DNA from: an uncultured Opitutia bacterium
Lineage (GTDB): Bacteria > Verrucomicrobiota > Verrucomicrobiia > Opitutales > UBA953
DNA: 17,702 nucleotides
Direction of reading: 5' to 3'
Assembly (NCBI GenBank): GCA_903882335.1
Contig: CAIRWP010000181.1
Coordinates: 1-17,702 of the forward strand
Below the pieces are notes generated by a model. That model had not been told where the DNA came from. It saw only the letters and a program-made list of their open reading frames with translations, and searched no databases. Each line of letters opens with the position of its first letter. The first letter of the stretch is position 1. Below are positions 9,032 through 16,875 of the stretch, in pieces. Position numbers and translations under genes: made by a program.

Positions 9032-9961
9032 TCAGAAAAGCCGGTTGAGCGTGAGAGTCAACAGGACGACCGGGAGGTACAGGATCGAGGCGAGGAAGAA
9101 CGGCTTCGCGACCTCGGCCCGGCGGTGCGGCAAGGCGAAGTCCAGGCTGAGTTTGAAGAACCAGATGCCGGCCACCAGCGAGACCCAGAGGAACGGGCTG
9201 GCCCAGCCGCGGAGCGTGCCGGCGGCTTCGGCGGGGGCGAAGAACGTCATCGCGATGCGGCCGGCCACGAAGAGCATCGGGATGATGAAGGCCGTGGACC
9301 AGAGCGCGGCGGTGCGCCCCGAGGGGTCGGTCACCGTCGCCACCTTGAAGCCGCCGCGGGCGTAGTCCTCGCGGCACATGACCGCCAGGGCCATGAAGTG
9401 TGGGATCTGCCAGCAGAAGAGCAGGGCGAAGAGCAACCAGCCCATCGGGTCGATGTCGCCGTGGGGCCGGCCTTGGCCGAGCTTGGCCGCGGTGCCGATG
9501 ATGGGCGGGATGGCGCCGGGCAGGGAGCCCACCAAGGTGCACCAGGAAGTGACGGACTTGAGCGGGGTGTAGAGCAGCAGGTAGCTCACGACGGTCGCGA
9601 GCGTGAGAAAGCCCGCCAGGGCGTTGGCGCCCAGCCAGACCAAGGTCACGCCGGCCGTGGCCAGCGCGCCGCCGAAGAGCAGGACGGCGCCTGGGTGGAT
9701 CAGTCGGGCGGGGATGGGGCGATGCTTCGTGCGCTCCATGCGGGCGTCCGCCTCGCTTTCCCACCACATGTTGAGCGCACCGCAACCGCCGGCGGCCAGC
9801 GCGGTGCCCACGGCGAGCGCGACGAGCGTCCGGGCCTCCGTCGGTCCATGCGGGTCGCTGCAGAAATAACCCGCGAGCGCCGTCAGGACGGAGAGGAACG
9901 ACAACCGGGGCTTGGTCAGCTCCAGGAAGGCGGCGGGGACGGAGCCGGCGCGTGCGTTCAT
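9032..9961 (-). CDS. ctaB: Protoheme IX farnesyltransferase (heme O synthase)
   Basis: CtaB (CyoE), a UbiA-family polytopic membrane prenyltransferase, adds a farnesyl group to protoheme to make heme O, the substrate of CtaA. The start is the ATG at 9961 (309 aa, normal length), where the protein begins with the typical FLELTKPRLSFLSVLTALAG. An upstream ATG at 10132 would overlap ctaA and add 57 non-conserved residues. The first aspartate-rich motif is NMWWESEAD followed by ARMERTKHRPIP (N64, E68, D72, R77, T78). Glu replaces the more usual first Asp, a substitution I also associate with Bacteroidota-type enzymes. The second motif region is CREDYARGGFKV. About eight to nine hydrophobic segments are visible. 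It is read after ctaA across a 67-base structured gap, and directly before the folate enzyme. No cytochrome oxidase subunits are present in the window. Confidence 0.94.
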   Translation of the reverse strand: MNARAGSVPAAFLELTKPRLSFLSVLTALAGYFCSDPHGPTEARTLVALAVGTALAAGGCGALNMWWESEADARMERTKHRPIPARLIHPGAVLLFGGALATAGVTLVWLGANALAGFLTLATVVSYLLLYTPLKSVTSWCTLVGSLPGAIPPIIGTAAKLGQGRPHGDIDPMGWLLFALLFCWQIPHFMALAVMCREDYARGGFKVATVTDPSGRTAALWSTAFIIPMLFVAGRIAMTFFAPAEAAGTLRGWASPFLWVSLVAGIWFFKLSLDFALPHRRAEVAKPFFLASILYLPVVLLTLTLNRLF

Positions 9962-9982
9962 GCTCAGGTTGGTGGCGGTTTT

Positions 9983-10027
9983 CGGCGAAAGGTTAAAGGC
10001 AAAACGACCTGCGGTCGGATTTCGCCG
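9983..10027 (-). promoter_or_regulatory. Nested stem-loop in the ctaA-ctaB gap
   Basis: The outer 8-bp perfect inverted repeat CGGCGAAA (9983-9990) / TTTCGCCG (10020-10027) encloses an inner hairpin: CGACC (10005-10009), a 3-base loop, and GGTCG (10013-10017). On the minus strand the inner hairpin is followed by TTTTG, as in a short intrinsic terminator. The whole element fits between the ctaA stop (10029) and the ctaB start (9961), ending 21 bases before the ctaB ATG. It could attenuate read-through into ctaB or set the CtaA:CtaB ratio. The structure is seen in the sequence; the role is inferred. Confidence 0.45.
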
Positions 10028-10028
10028 T

Positions 10029-10970
10029 TCAGACGTCGCCGAGAGCGCCCTCGCGGCGGTGGGCGAGCAGGGTGGCGGCGACCACCAGCGAGAAGAGCGC
10101 GGCCCCGCTGACGAGGTGCACGGTGCGGACATGCGGGTTCTGCGGCAGCTGAATCGCGAGGATGCCCAGCGTGAGCTGGACCGCGAGGAGGGTGGCTATC
10201 CCGCCGCCGAACCGGCGCCCGCCCCGGAACAGGGCGAGGGCGAAGGCCCCGACGGCCAGGGCGGCGAGGAGGGCGCCCGAGCGATGCAGGAAATTGAACC
10301 ACCAGAGCGCGCCCGCGCCTTGCGCGGGGATGAACCAGTCCACGGGGGAACCGCCGCTCACCCAGGTGGTGAAGCGGTTCTGGCGCATCAGGGCTCCGGC
10401 GAGGATCACCGCAAGCGTCAGGCCGGCCGCCCAGCGGCCAAGGCGACGGGTCGCGGCGCCCGCGCTCGCGGCGGTGTCCGCCCAGCCCCGCGTGTGGCCG
10501 AGCGCGATGGCGGCGAGCAGGGCGATGGTCAGCTGCGCGTTGACGGCATGCGCCACCGCGAAGGTGACGGCCTTGAAGTTGCCCTCCCCGCCGACGTTGA
10601 GCTGGTCGAGCAGCACGCGCAGACCGCCGAGGCCGCCCTGCAGGAGGACGAGCGCGAGCAAGCCGTAGGCGGCGAGGCGGACGAGCCGCCGGGGTTCGCG
10701 GCGCGCGTGCGCGACGGCAAGGGCGACGATCAGGAGGCCCAGTCCGGTCGCCGCCAGCCGGTGCGAATGCTCCGCGAACTTGTCGATCTCGGAGAGCCAG
10801 CCCGGGGGATTGACCGAGCCGTTCGAGAGCGGCCAGTCGAGGAAGGCCATCCCTGCCTGGATGCTCGTCGTGAAGCCGCCGGCCTGCAGGACCAGGACCG
10901 CCCAGAGCAGCGTCGCCCAGCATAGCCCCAGGAGGAGCCGGTCCGGTCGGGTGCGGGCGGAAGCGGTCAT
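10029..10970 (-). CDS. ctaA: Heme A synthase, COX15/CtaA family
   Basis: CtaA oxidises the C8 methyl of heme O to a formyl group, making heme A for aa3-type cytochrome c oxidase. It is an integral membrane protein with two four-helix halves, each carrying a pair of heme-ligating histidines. All four positions are visible: H68 or H70 in AEHSHRLAATG (with conserved E67), H140 in FAVAHAVNAQL, H228 in NFLHRSGALLA, and H284 in RTVHLVSGAAL. At 313 aa and about eight hydrophobic segments it matches the family. The N-terminal loop GGFTTSIQAGMAFLDWPLS is typical of the COX15-like branch. The ATG at 10970 starts a short polar leader before the first membrane helix; there is no Shine-Dalgarno sequence. 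The gene sits between sufE (82-base gap) and ctaB (67-base gap), consistent with a heme O/heme A unit. Confidence 0.93.
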   Translation of the reverse strand: MTASARTRPDRLLLGLCWATLLWAVLVLQAGGFTTSIQAGMAFLDWPLSNGSVNPPGWLSEIDKFAEHSHRLAATGLGLLIVALAVAHARREPRRLVRLAAYGLLALVLLQGGLGGLRVLLDQLNVGGEGNFKAVTFAVAHAVNAQLTIALLAAIALGHTRGWADTAASAGAATRRLGRWAAGLTLAVILAGALMRQNRFTTWVSGGSPVDWFIPAQGAGALWWFNFLHRSGALLAALAVGAFALALFRGGRRFGGGIATLLAVQLTLGILAIQLPQNPHVRTVHLVSGAALFSLVVAATLLAHRREGALGDV

Positions 10971-11052
10971 GCGTCCATCAGACGAGGCCGCCGCGCGGGC
11001 GCAAATCTGATTCGAAGCCGTCCGCGCTCTTAAGCGGGGACGATGGGGTCCA

Positions 11053-11466
11053 TCAGCCGCCCGCGGCGCGACCGAACGCCCGGATCTTGGCGACCAGGTT
11101 CGTGAGGCCGTTGCGGCGGTTGGGCGAGAGATGCTGGGTGATCCCGACCGCGGCGAGGAAGTCCGCGTCGGTGGCGGCCACCTCGGCGGGGCTGGCGCCG
11201 TCGTAGAACTCGCAGACCAGCGTCGCCACGCCTTTGGTGATCAGGGAGTCCGCGTCGCAGCGGAAACGGCATCGGCCCGCCTCGAGCGCCGGGACCAGCC
11301 AGAGATTCGAAGTGCAGCCTTCGACCAGGAAGGCGTCCAGCTTGAGTTCCGCAGCCAGCGCGGGCGCCGACTTGGCGCGGTCGATGACATACTGGAAACG
11401 TTCGTGGTGGTCGCCAAACGGCTCCAGTTCGGCGATGAGTTGGGCGCGGCGGGCGGCGAGGTCCAT
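11053..11466 (-). CDS. sufE: Cysteine desulfuration protein SufE
   Basis: SufE accepts persulfide sulfur from the cysteine desulfurase SufS and passes it to the SUF scaffold for Fe-S cluster assembly in the cytoplasm. At 137 aa it has the usual length. The catalytic cysteine is C51 in FLVEGCTSNLWL, preceded by the typical HHERFQYVIDRAK helix. The conserved DADSLITKGVATLVCEFYDG strand-helix and the C-terminal LSPNRRNGLTNLVAKIRAF signature are also intact. The ATG at 11466 is 6 bases after the stop of the upstream TPR-like gene, so the two are probably co-transcribed. No other suf gene lies in the window; SufE is therefore detached from its SufS/BCD partners here. The closely related CsdE would look similar, but the general SufE assignment is firm. 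Confidence 0.95.
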   Translation of the reverse strand: MDLAARRAQLIAELEPFGDHHERFQYVIDRAKSAPALAAELKLDAFLVEGCTSNLWLVPALEAGRCRFRCDADSLITKGVATLVCEFYDGASPAEVAATDADFLAAVGITQHLSPNRRNGLTNLVAKIRAFGRAAGG

Positions 11467-11472
11467 GGGCGC

Positions 11473-13278
11473 TCAGCGACCTTCGAGCGCGGCGGCGTCG
11501 AGGCCGGGCCTGATCAGGGTTTGCAGCGCGGCCTCCAGTTTGAGGGCCTGGGCCGCGGGTAGCTTGGCTTCGGTGCGCAGCCAGGACAGGGCCTCCTGCC
11601 AGACCAGCGGGGAAGGCCGGCGTAGGGTCTGCAGGTTCTCCAGCTCATCGGACATCGACTTGCGGCTGCCGTAGGCGTCGGTCAGTCCGGCCAGGAGCCG
11701 GGCGCGCACGTAATCCGCGCGGAGTTGGGAGTGGTTCGGGTGGACCTGCACGCCGGCCTCAAGGATCCGGACGGCGGCCTCCGAGGCGCGAATCGTGCGC
11801 AGGTGACGGCCGACCGAGCGATAGGCCTCGGGACCGAGGTCCTTCGCCCTAAGGAACTCCGCGAGGTAGCGGTCGCCGATGTCGCGCTCGCGCTTAGCGG
11901 TCGCCTCATCGGGCTTGACGCGGGCGTAGTGGGCGATGCCGACGATGGCCTGGATGAGCGGGCGGTTGGAATGGAAGAAGGCCGGGTCGGCGGCGGAAAC
12001 CTGCTGGTGCTGGGCGATTACCTGATCCGGCAGGCCGGCGTTGAGCAGCGCTTCCAGGTGCAGCGCCGCGAAGGTCGCGCTTTCGAAGCCGCGGGCGGCG
12101 GCGACGCTCGTGAGGGCGGCGGTGAGGCCGTCGTAGCCTTTCTCGGCCGCGTAGTTGGCCAAGGCGATCATGGCCCCTGAGTTGGTCTCGAACTTGGACT
12201 TGATCGTCTGCAGCTCCTTTTCGTATTCATCCTTCAATCCGAGCCTGTCCAGTAGCTGCAGGCGCTGGATGTGAGGGAAGGGGGCCTTTTCGTTGAGCGA
12301 AATCCGTTCCTGGTTCACCGAAAGGGCCATCCGGGTCTGTCCGAGTAGGATATGGAAGCGGGTTTGCTGAGAGAGGATGGCATCCCGGGCGGTGGCGTCC
12401 TTGACGGCCCCGCCCTTGGTTTCCAAGAGCGTGAGGCCCTCTTGGGTCTTGCCCCCGTCGAAGAGCGCCTTGGCTTTGAGCAGGAGACCATTCGGGAAGT
12501 TGTCCAAGTTATTGATGGTGATTGTTTTGACGCAATCAGGGTACTTACCGGCCCAGTACTGGGAGGTCGCCGTGGCCAGCGCGATGGCCTCGCGCGTGGC
12601 CTGGGGCAGGTCCTTGCCGACCCGGAGGAGCTTCAAGCCTTGATCCATCACCTCGCCATCGCGTTCCCTCAACTGGAGGAACTGGAAATAGCGTTCCAGG
12701 TAGTCCCGACCCAATTTATCGTTAATTTCGAGGAATTCCAGGCCGTGACGCATGGTCTGGATCGCGTCATCGGTCCGCCCCATTTTACCGTGCAAGAAGT
12801 TGGCGTAGAAGAGTTTAGCCTTGGGGTTGGCGGGGTTGCAGCGCACGGCGATCTCGGCTAGGCGCAGGGTTTCGCTCGGTTTATCGGCCGCTTGGGCCTC
12901 CATGGCCCGGTCGAGGAAGAACTCCGCCAGTTTGGAAAGGTGCTCTTGGCGGATTTGGAGGGCCTTCTCGGGCTGATCCTCGATCTTGGACAAAGCGAGT
13001 TGGACGAACTGGCGCAGCAGGGGTTCCTTGACCAATTCCGCCTTGATATAGGTCTTGCGGGCGTAGGAAGACACCAACTCGGGGGCCTTACCCGCCGGTA
13101 AACCCGTCAAAAAGATGATTTCCCCGTCCGAATCGTCCTCTTTGATGGTCGGAGCCGGCTTGCTGGCCGAAGCAGGGGCAGGAGAGGGAGGGACCGGGGG
13201 GGCCGGAGCAGGGTCAGCTGCCAGACCGAGGCCCGGGAGTCCTAGGGCTAGCGCGAGCAGCAGGTGCGGACGGGACAT
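11473..13278 (-). CDS. Secreted or periplasmic TPR-like hypothetical protein (601 aa)
   Basis: The protein begins with a classic signal peptide (MSRPHLLLALALGLPGLGLA, likely cleaved within the LGLAADPA stretch near residue 20). A Pro/Ala/Ser-rich linker follows to about residue 44 and then an acidic patch (KEDDSDGEIIF). The rest is almost all helical with TPR-like pairs. Examples are DRAMEAQAADKPSETLRLAE followed by IAVRCNPANPKAKLFYANFL (about 120-160), and the C-terminal RILEAGVQVHPNHSQLRADY. The pattern fits a tetratricopeptide scaffold facing the periplasm or outside; no catalytic motif is visible and I do not assign a function. It is the first gene of the leftward block, divergent from rpsL, and lies 6 bases before sufE. 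The 5' half of the gene (about 12200-13150) is visibly less GC-rich than its neighbours. No Shine-Dalgarno sequence precedes the ATG. Confidence 0.88.
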   Translation of the reverse strand: MSRPHLLLALALGLPGLGLAADPAPAPPVPPSPAPASASKPAPTIKEDDSDGEIIFLTGLPAGKAPELVSSYARKTYIKAELVKEPLLRQFVQLALSKIEDQPEKALQIRQEHLSKLAEFFLDRAMEAQAADKPSETLRLAEIAVRCNPANPKAKLFYANFLHGKMGRTDDAIQTMRHGLEFLEINDKLGRDYLERYFQFLQLRERDGEVMDQGLKLLRVGKDLPQATREAIALATATSQYWAGKYPDCVKTITINNLDNFPNGLLLKAKALFDGGKTQEGLTLLETKGGAVKDATARDAILSQQTRFHILLGQTRMALSVNQERISLNEKAPFPHIQRLQLLDRLGLKDEYEKELQTIKSKFETNSGAMIALANYAAEKGYDGLTAALTSVAAARGFESATFAALHLEALLNAGLPDQVIAQHQQVSAADPAFFHSNRPLIQAIVGIAHYARVKPDEATAKRERDIGDRYLAEFLRAKDLGPEAYRSVGRHLRTIRASEAAVRILEAGVQVHPNHSQLRADYVRARLLAGLTDAYGSRKSMSDELENLQTLRRPSPLVWQEALSWLRTEAKLPAAQALKLEAALQTLIRPGLDAAALEGR

Positions 13279-13445
13279 AGACCCCGACTCTGGTCGTTAG
13301 GAGGAAATTGTCCCGCATAAAAGATGGGTCGGCGCCCTCGGGTCACACCCCTCGTAAAGAAACCTTAAAACCAAAGCACTTTCCGCTTGCATGAGGGGCT
13401 TCGACCCCTATGCCCAAACACTCTTTTCCCTATTTACCGAGGTCC
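13279..13445. promoter_or_regulatory. Divergent promoter region between the TPR-like gene and rpsL
   Basis: This 167-base gap separates two outward-facing transcription units, so it must carry both promoters unless the rpsL transcript starts further upstream. An A-rich stretch lies at about 13354-13376. On the plus strand the best sigma-70-like pair I see is TTGCAT (13387-13392), 16 bases, then TATGCC (13409-13414); this is a weak match. The spacer contains an inverted repeat AGGGG (13394-13398) / CCCCT (13405-13409) around CTTCGA. On the minus strand TTTTAT near 13317-13322 is a possible -10, but I cannot fix a convincing -35. Promoter positions are guesses; the region assignment is sounder. 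Confidence 0.45.
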
Positions 13446-13829
13446 ATGCCTACCATCAACCAACTCGTCCGCAAGCCGCGGATTCAACCCAAGGCCAAGT
13501 CCAAGTCGCCGGCCTTGAACAACTCCCCCTTCCGCCGCGGCGTCTGCGTTCAGGTCATGATCCGCACGCCGAAGAAGCCGAACTCGGCCCAGCGCAAGTG
13601 CGCCAAGGTGCGCCTGACGAATGGCCAGGAAGTCATCACCTACATCCCCGACGAAGGTCACAAGCTCCAGGAGCACTCCGTCGTCCTCGTCCGCGGTGGC
13701 CGCGTGAAGGACCTTCCGGGCGTCCGCTACCACATCGTCCGCGGCCCCCTCGACTGTTCCGGCGTCGAGAAGCGCCGTCGCTCCCGCTCCAAGTACGGCG
13801 TCAAGCGCCCGAAGGAGAAGAAGGCTTAA
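13446..13829 (+). CDS. rpsL: 30S ribosomal protein S12
   Basis: S12 sits at the 30S decoding centre and controls tRNA selection accuracy. I start it at the ATG at 13446 (MPTINQLVRKPR, the universal S12 N-terminus; 127 aa). The upstream in-frame ATG at 13410 would add 12 unconserved residues, and a GAGG lies 3 bases before the 13446 ATG. The core block PKKPNSAQRK contains K43, and GGRVKDLPGVRYH contains K88 and D89. The lysines are the residues changed in streptomycin-resistant mutants, so the sequence is wild type there. The C-terminus SKYGVKRPKEKKA is typical. It is the first gene of the str operon, 29 bases before rpsG. Confidence 0.97.
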   Translation: MPTINQLVRKPRIQPKAKSKSPALNNSPFRRGVCVQVMIRTPKKPNSAQRKCAKVRLTNGQEVITYIPDEGHKLQEHSVVLVRGGRVKDLPGVRYHIVRGPLDCSGVEKRRRSRSKYGVKRPKEKKA

Positions 13830-13858
13830 TCCGTTTCCGCACCCAACTCCCTTAGACC

Positions 13859-14332
13859 ATGTCTCGTCGTCGCAAAGCAGCCAAGCGCGCCCACCTCCCG
13901 GACGCCCGTTACGGCTCCCCCCTCGTCAGCCAGCTCATCAATGTCGTGATGAAGTCCGGCAAGAAGTCCATCGCCCAGGGTATCGTCTACGGCGCGATCG
14001 AGAAGGTCAGCGAGAAGCTGATGAAGGGCAACCCCGTCGAGCTGCTGCTCGGTGCCCTCGAAAACTGCCGCCCGAAGCTGGAGGTCAAGAGCCGCCGCGT
14101 CGGTGGCGCCACCTACCAGGTCCCCGTCGAGGTCAGCCACGAGCGCCAGAACAGCATCGCGTTGCGCTGGGTCGTCGCCGCCGCCGCCGGCCGCAAGGGC
14201 ACCACGATGTCCGAGGCGCTCGCCGCCGAGGTCGTCGACGCCTACAACAACACCGGTAACGTCGTGAAGAAGCGCGAAGAGACGCACAAGATGGCCCAGG
14301 CCAACCGTGCCTTCGCTCACCTGAAGTGGTAA
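13859..14332 (+). CDS. rpsG: 30S ribosomal protein S7
   Basis: S7 nucleates folding of the 3' domain of 16S rRNA and lines the E site; in E. coli it also represses its own operon. At 157 aa it has normal length. It opens with the basic MSRRRKAAKRAHLPDARYGS and contains the conserved VVMKSGKKSIAQGIVYGA, GGATYQVPVEVSHERQ, and C-terminal REETHKMAQANRAFAHLKW segments. It lies between rpsL (29-base gap) and fusA (41-base gap), the usual str order. The pyrimidine-rich leader (CCCTTAGACC before the ATG) has no Shine-Dalgarno sequence. Confidence 0.97.
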   Translation: MSRRRKAAKRAHLPDARYGSPLVSQLINVVMKSGKKSIAQGIVYGAIEKVSEKLMKGNPVELLLGALENCRPKLEVKSRRVGGATYQVPVEVSHERQNSIALRWVVAAAAGRKGTTMSEALAAEVVDAYNNTGNVVKKREETHKMAQANRAFAHLKW

Positions 14333-14373
14333 TTCGTCCCCTTCCGACCCCCGCCTGATTCCCGGTCCCGACC

Positions 14374-16539
14374 ATGGCCAAGCTTTCCGATCTCAACTCC
14401 CCGTCCCGCGCGTTCCCTCTCGAGCACACGCGCAACATCGGCATCGCCGCGCATATCGATGCCGGCAAGACGACCACCACCGAGCGCATTCTCTTCTACA
14501 CCGGCGTGGTGCACAAGATGGGCGAGGTGCATGACGGCACCGCCACCACCGACTGGATGGAGCAGGAGCGCGAGCGTGGCATCACCATCACCGCCGCCGC
14601 GATCTCCGCGGGCTGGAAGACGAAGGAAGGCTATTTCGCGGATATCGATCACCGCATCAACATCATCGACACCCCCGGTCACGTGGACTTCACGGCCGAG
14701 GTGGAGCGCTCGCTCCGCGTCTTGGACGGCGCCGTCGCCGTCTTCTGCGCCGTCGCCGGCGTGCAGCCCCAGTCCGAGACGGTCTGGCGCCAGATGAACA
14801 AGTACGGCGTCCCGCGCGTCGCCTTCGTCAACAAGATGGACCGCACGGGTGCCGATTACTTCGGCGCCGTCGACGACATCCGCACCAAGCTGAAGGGCAA
14901 CGCCCACCCGCTCTTCATCCCGATTGGCCAAGGGGAAGAGTTCAAGGGCATGATCGACCTGATCAAGAACGTCGCCTACCTCTACGACGAGACCGACCCG
15001 AAGGGGATGAAGTTCGATACGATCGAGATCCCCGAAGGCCAGAAGAAGGAAGCCGCCGAGTGGCGCACCAAGCTCATCGAAGGCCTCGCTGATTTCGACG
15101 ACGTGCTCGCTGCCAAGTACCTCGACGGTCAGGAAGTGACCATCGACGAGATGCGCACGGGTATCCGCAAGGCCACCCTCTCCCTCAATTTCATCGGGGT
15201 CATCCCCGGTTCCGCTTTCAAGAACAAGGGTGTCCAGATGCTCCTCGACTGCGTCGTCGACTTCCTCCCTTCCCCGGTCGACATGCGCCCGCAGAAGGCG
15301 TTCACCGACGACGGTGACACGGAGATCACGATCGGTCCGGACGACAAGGCCAAGGTCACCGGCCTGTGCTTCAAACTTTGGTCCGACCCGCACGTCGGTC
15401 AGCTCGTCTTCTACCGCGTCTACCGCGGCCAGTTGAAGAAGGGCGAAGCCCTCTACAACCCGCGCACCCGCAAGAACGAGCGGATCTCGCGCATCGTGCT
15501 CCTGCGTGCGATGGACCGCGAAGAAATCGACGTCGCCTATTCCGGCGACATTTGCGCGATCATCGGCCCGAAGGATATCGCCACCGGCGACACCCTCACC
15601 GCCGAGGACGACCTGATCCTCGAGAAGACCACCTTCGCCGAGCCGGTCATCTCGATGTCCATCGAGCCGAACTCGAAGGGTGACCAGGAGCGTCTCTCCA
15701 TCGGCCTGCAGCGTCTCGCCCAGGAAGACCCGACCTTCCGCGTGACCTCCAACCCGGAGACCGGCCAGACCCTCATCTCGGGGATGGGCGAGCTCCACCT
15801 CGAAATCATCGTCGACCGCCTCAAGCGCGAGTTCAAGGTCGAGGCCAAGTCCGGCAAGCCCCAGATTTCCTACCGCGAAACGATCAACCTCGCCTCTGAA
15901 GGCGTCGGTAAGTTCATCCGCCAGTCCGGTGGTCGCGGTCAGTACGGCCACGTCGAAATCAAGTTGGAGCCCAACCCCGTCGTCGGTCGCGACCCGGAGT
16001 TCAAGGCGGAGCAAGTCATCAACGAGATCGTCGGTGGCGTCATTCCCAAGGAATTCATCAAGCCCGCCACGGAAGGTATCCTCGAGGCTGCGAACAACGG
16101 CACCGTTGCCGGCTACCCCGTCATCAACTTCACGGCCCGGATTGTTTTCGGTTCCTTCCACGAAGTGGACTCGAATGAAATGGCCTTTAAGATGGCTGGC
16201 ATCTTCGCCTTCAAGGAAGCGATGAAGGAAGCCAAGCCGATCCTCCTCGAGCCGATCATGAAGGTCGAGGTCGTCACCCCGGAAGAATACCAGGGCGACA
16301 TCATGGGCGACTTGAACCGCCGCCGTGGCCAGATCCAGGGCATGGAGACCAAGGCCGGCCTCTGCAATATCGACGCCCGCGTCCCGCTGGCCGAGATGTT
16401 CGGCTACTCGACCGACGTCCGCTCCCTGTCCAAGGGTCGTGCCTCCTACTCCATGGAGCCCGGCACCTACGAGCCGGTCCCGGCCCAGATCCTCAAGCAG
16501 GTCGTCGAGACCTCCTCGCGCGCCCCGGCCCGCACCTAA
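14374..16539 (+). CDS. fusA: Translation elongation factor G
   Basis: EF-G is the GTPase that drives translocation of tRNAs and mRNA and, with RRF, ribosome recycling. The 721-aa protein has all GTPase motifs: G1 AAHIDAGKTTT (25-35), switch I ending RGITIT (67-72), G3 DTPGHVDF (98-105) with catalytic-type H102, and G4 NKMD (152-155). Domain III is recognisable (QEDPTFRVTSNPETGQTLIS and GMGELHLEIIVDRL), as are domain IV (GKFIRQSGGRGQYGHVEIKL) and domain V (RRRGQIQGMETKAG). It is slightly longer than the about 704 aa of E. coli. Codon use is strongly C-ending, as expected for high expression. Only one EF-G is present in the window. It is followed directly by rpsJ, not tuf. Confidence 0.97.
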   Translation: MAKLSDLNSPSRAFPLEHTRNIGIAAHIDAGKTTTTERILFYTGVVHKMGEVHDGTATTDWMEQERERGITITAAAISAGWKTKEGYFADIDHRINIIDTPGHVDFTAEVERSLRVLDGAVAVFCAVAGVQPQSETVWRQMNKYGVPRVAFVNKMDRTGADYFGAVDDIRTKLKGNAHPLFIPIGQGEEFKGMIDLIKNVAYLYDETDPKGMKFDTIEIPEGQKKEAAEWRTKLIEGLADFDDVLAAKYLDGQEVTIDEMRTGIRKATLSLNFIGVIPGSAFKNKGVQMLLDCVVDFLPSPVDMRPQKAFTDDGDTEITIGPDDKAKVTGLCFKLWSDPHVGQLVFYRVYRGQLKKGEALYNPRTRKNERISRIVLLRAMDREEIDVAYSGDICAIIGPKDIATGDTLTAEDDLILEKTTFAEPVISMSIEPNSKGDQERLSIGLQRLAQEDPTFRVTSNPETGQTLISGMGELHLEIIVDRLKREFKVEAKSGKPQISYRETINLASEGVGKFIRQSGGRGQYGHVEIKLEPNPVVGRDPEFKAEQVINEIVGGVIPKEFIKPATEGILEAANNGTVAGYPVINFTARIVFGSFHEVDSNEMAFKMAGIFAFKEAMKEAKPILLEPIMKVEVVTPEEYQGDIMGDLNRRRGQIQGMETKAGLCNIDARVPLAEMFGYSTDVRSLSKGRASYSMEPGTYEPVPAQILKQVVETSSRAPART

Positions 16540-16566
16540 CCCTCCCCCCACCCGAGAAACTTCCCG

Positions 16567-16875
16567 ATGGCCCGCACCAAAATCCGCATCAAGCTCAAAG
16601 GTTTCGACTACCGCATGGTCGACCAGTCCGCGAACGAGATCGTCGACACCGCCAAGCGCACCGGCGCCCGCGTCACCGGCCCCGTGCCGCTCCCGACCTC
16701 GATCGAGCGCCTCACGGTCAACCGCTCCCCGCACGTGGACAAGAAGTCCATGGACCAGTTCGAGATCCGCACGCATAAGCGCCTGATCGAGATCATGGAC
16801 CCCAATTCCCAGACCGTGGACGAGCTGAAGAAGCTGAATCTGCCTTCTGGGGTTGACATTAACATCACCGTCTAA
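16567..16875 (+). CDS. rpsJ: 30S ribosomal protein S10
   Basis: S10 is a 30S head protein and, as NusE, a partner of NusB and NusG in transcription antitermination and coupling. At 102 aa the length is standard. Conserved blocks are KIRIKLKGFDYRMVDQSA, TGPVPLPTSIERLTVNRSPH, KKSMDQFEIRTHKRLIEI and the C-terminal LNLPSGVDINITV. The start at 16567 follows the fusA stop by 27 bases, with no Shine-Dalgarno sequence. It marks the junction of the str and S10 gene sets, with tuf missing in between. Confidence 0.97.
   Translation: MARTKIRIKLKGFDYRMVDQSANEIVDTAKRTGARVTGPVPLPTSIERLTVNRSPHVDKKSMDQFEIRTHKRLIEIMDPNSQTVDELKKLNLPSGVDINITV

Noticed and set aside
9962..10132. N-terminal extension of ctaB to the ATG at 10132
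   Set aside because: It overlaps the end of ctaA and adds 57 residues absent from the family; the ATG at 9961 gives the standard start.
10973..11056. A 9-bp direct repeat GTCCATCAG at 10973-10981 and 11048-11056, flanking the sufE-ctaA gap
   Set aside because: One copy lies over the sufE stop codon and the other next to the ctaA start; there are no other copies or symmetry to suggest a binding site or a mobile-element footprint. A 3-codon ATG...TGA overlapping the ctaA start is likewise best read as chance.
13391..13855. A 154-codon plus-strand frame overlapping rpsL
   Set aside because: It is an out-of-frame shadow of S12 with Pro/Arg-rich sequence; the S12 frame is complete.
14317..16776. 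An 819-codon minus-strand open frame opposite fusA and rpsJ
   Set aside because: It mirrors the strong codon bias of EF-G (rich in Asp, Gly, Val, Leu, His) and has no recognisable domain; EF-G on the plus strand is unmistakable.
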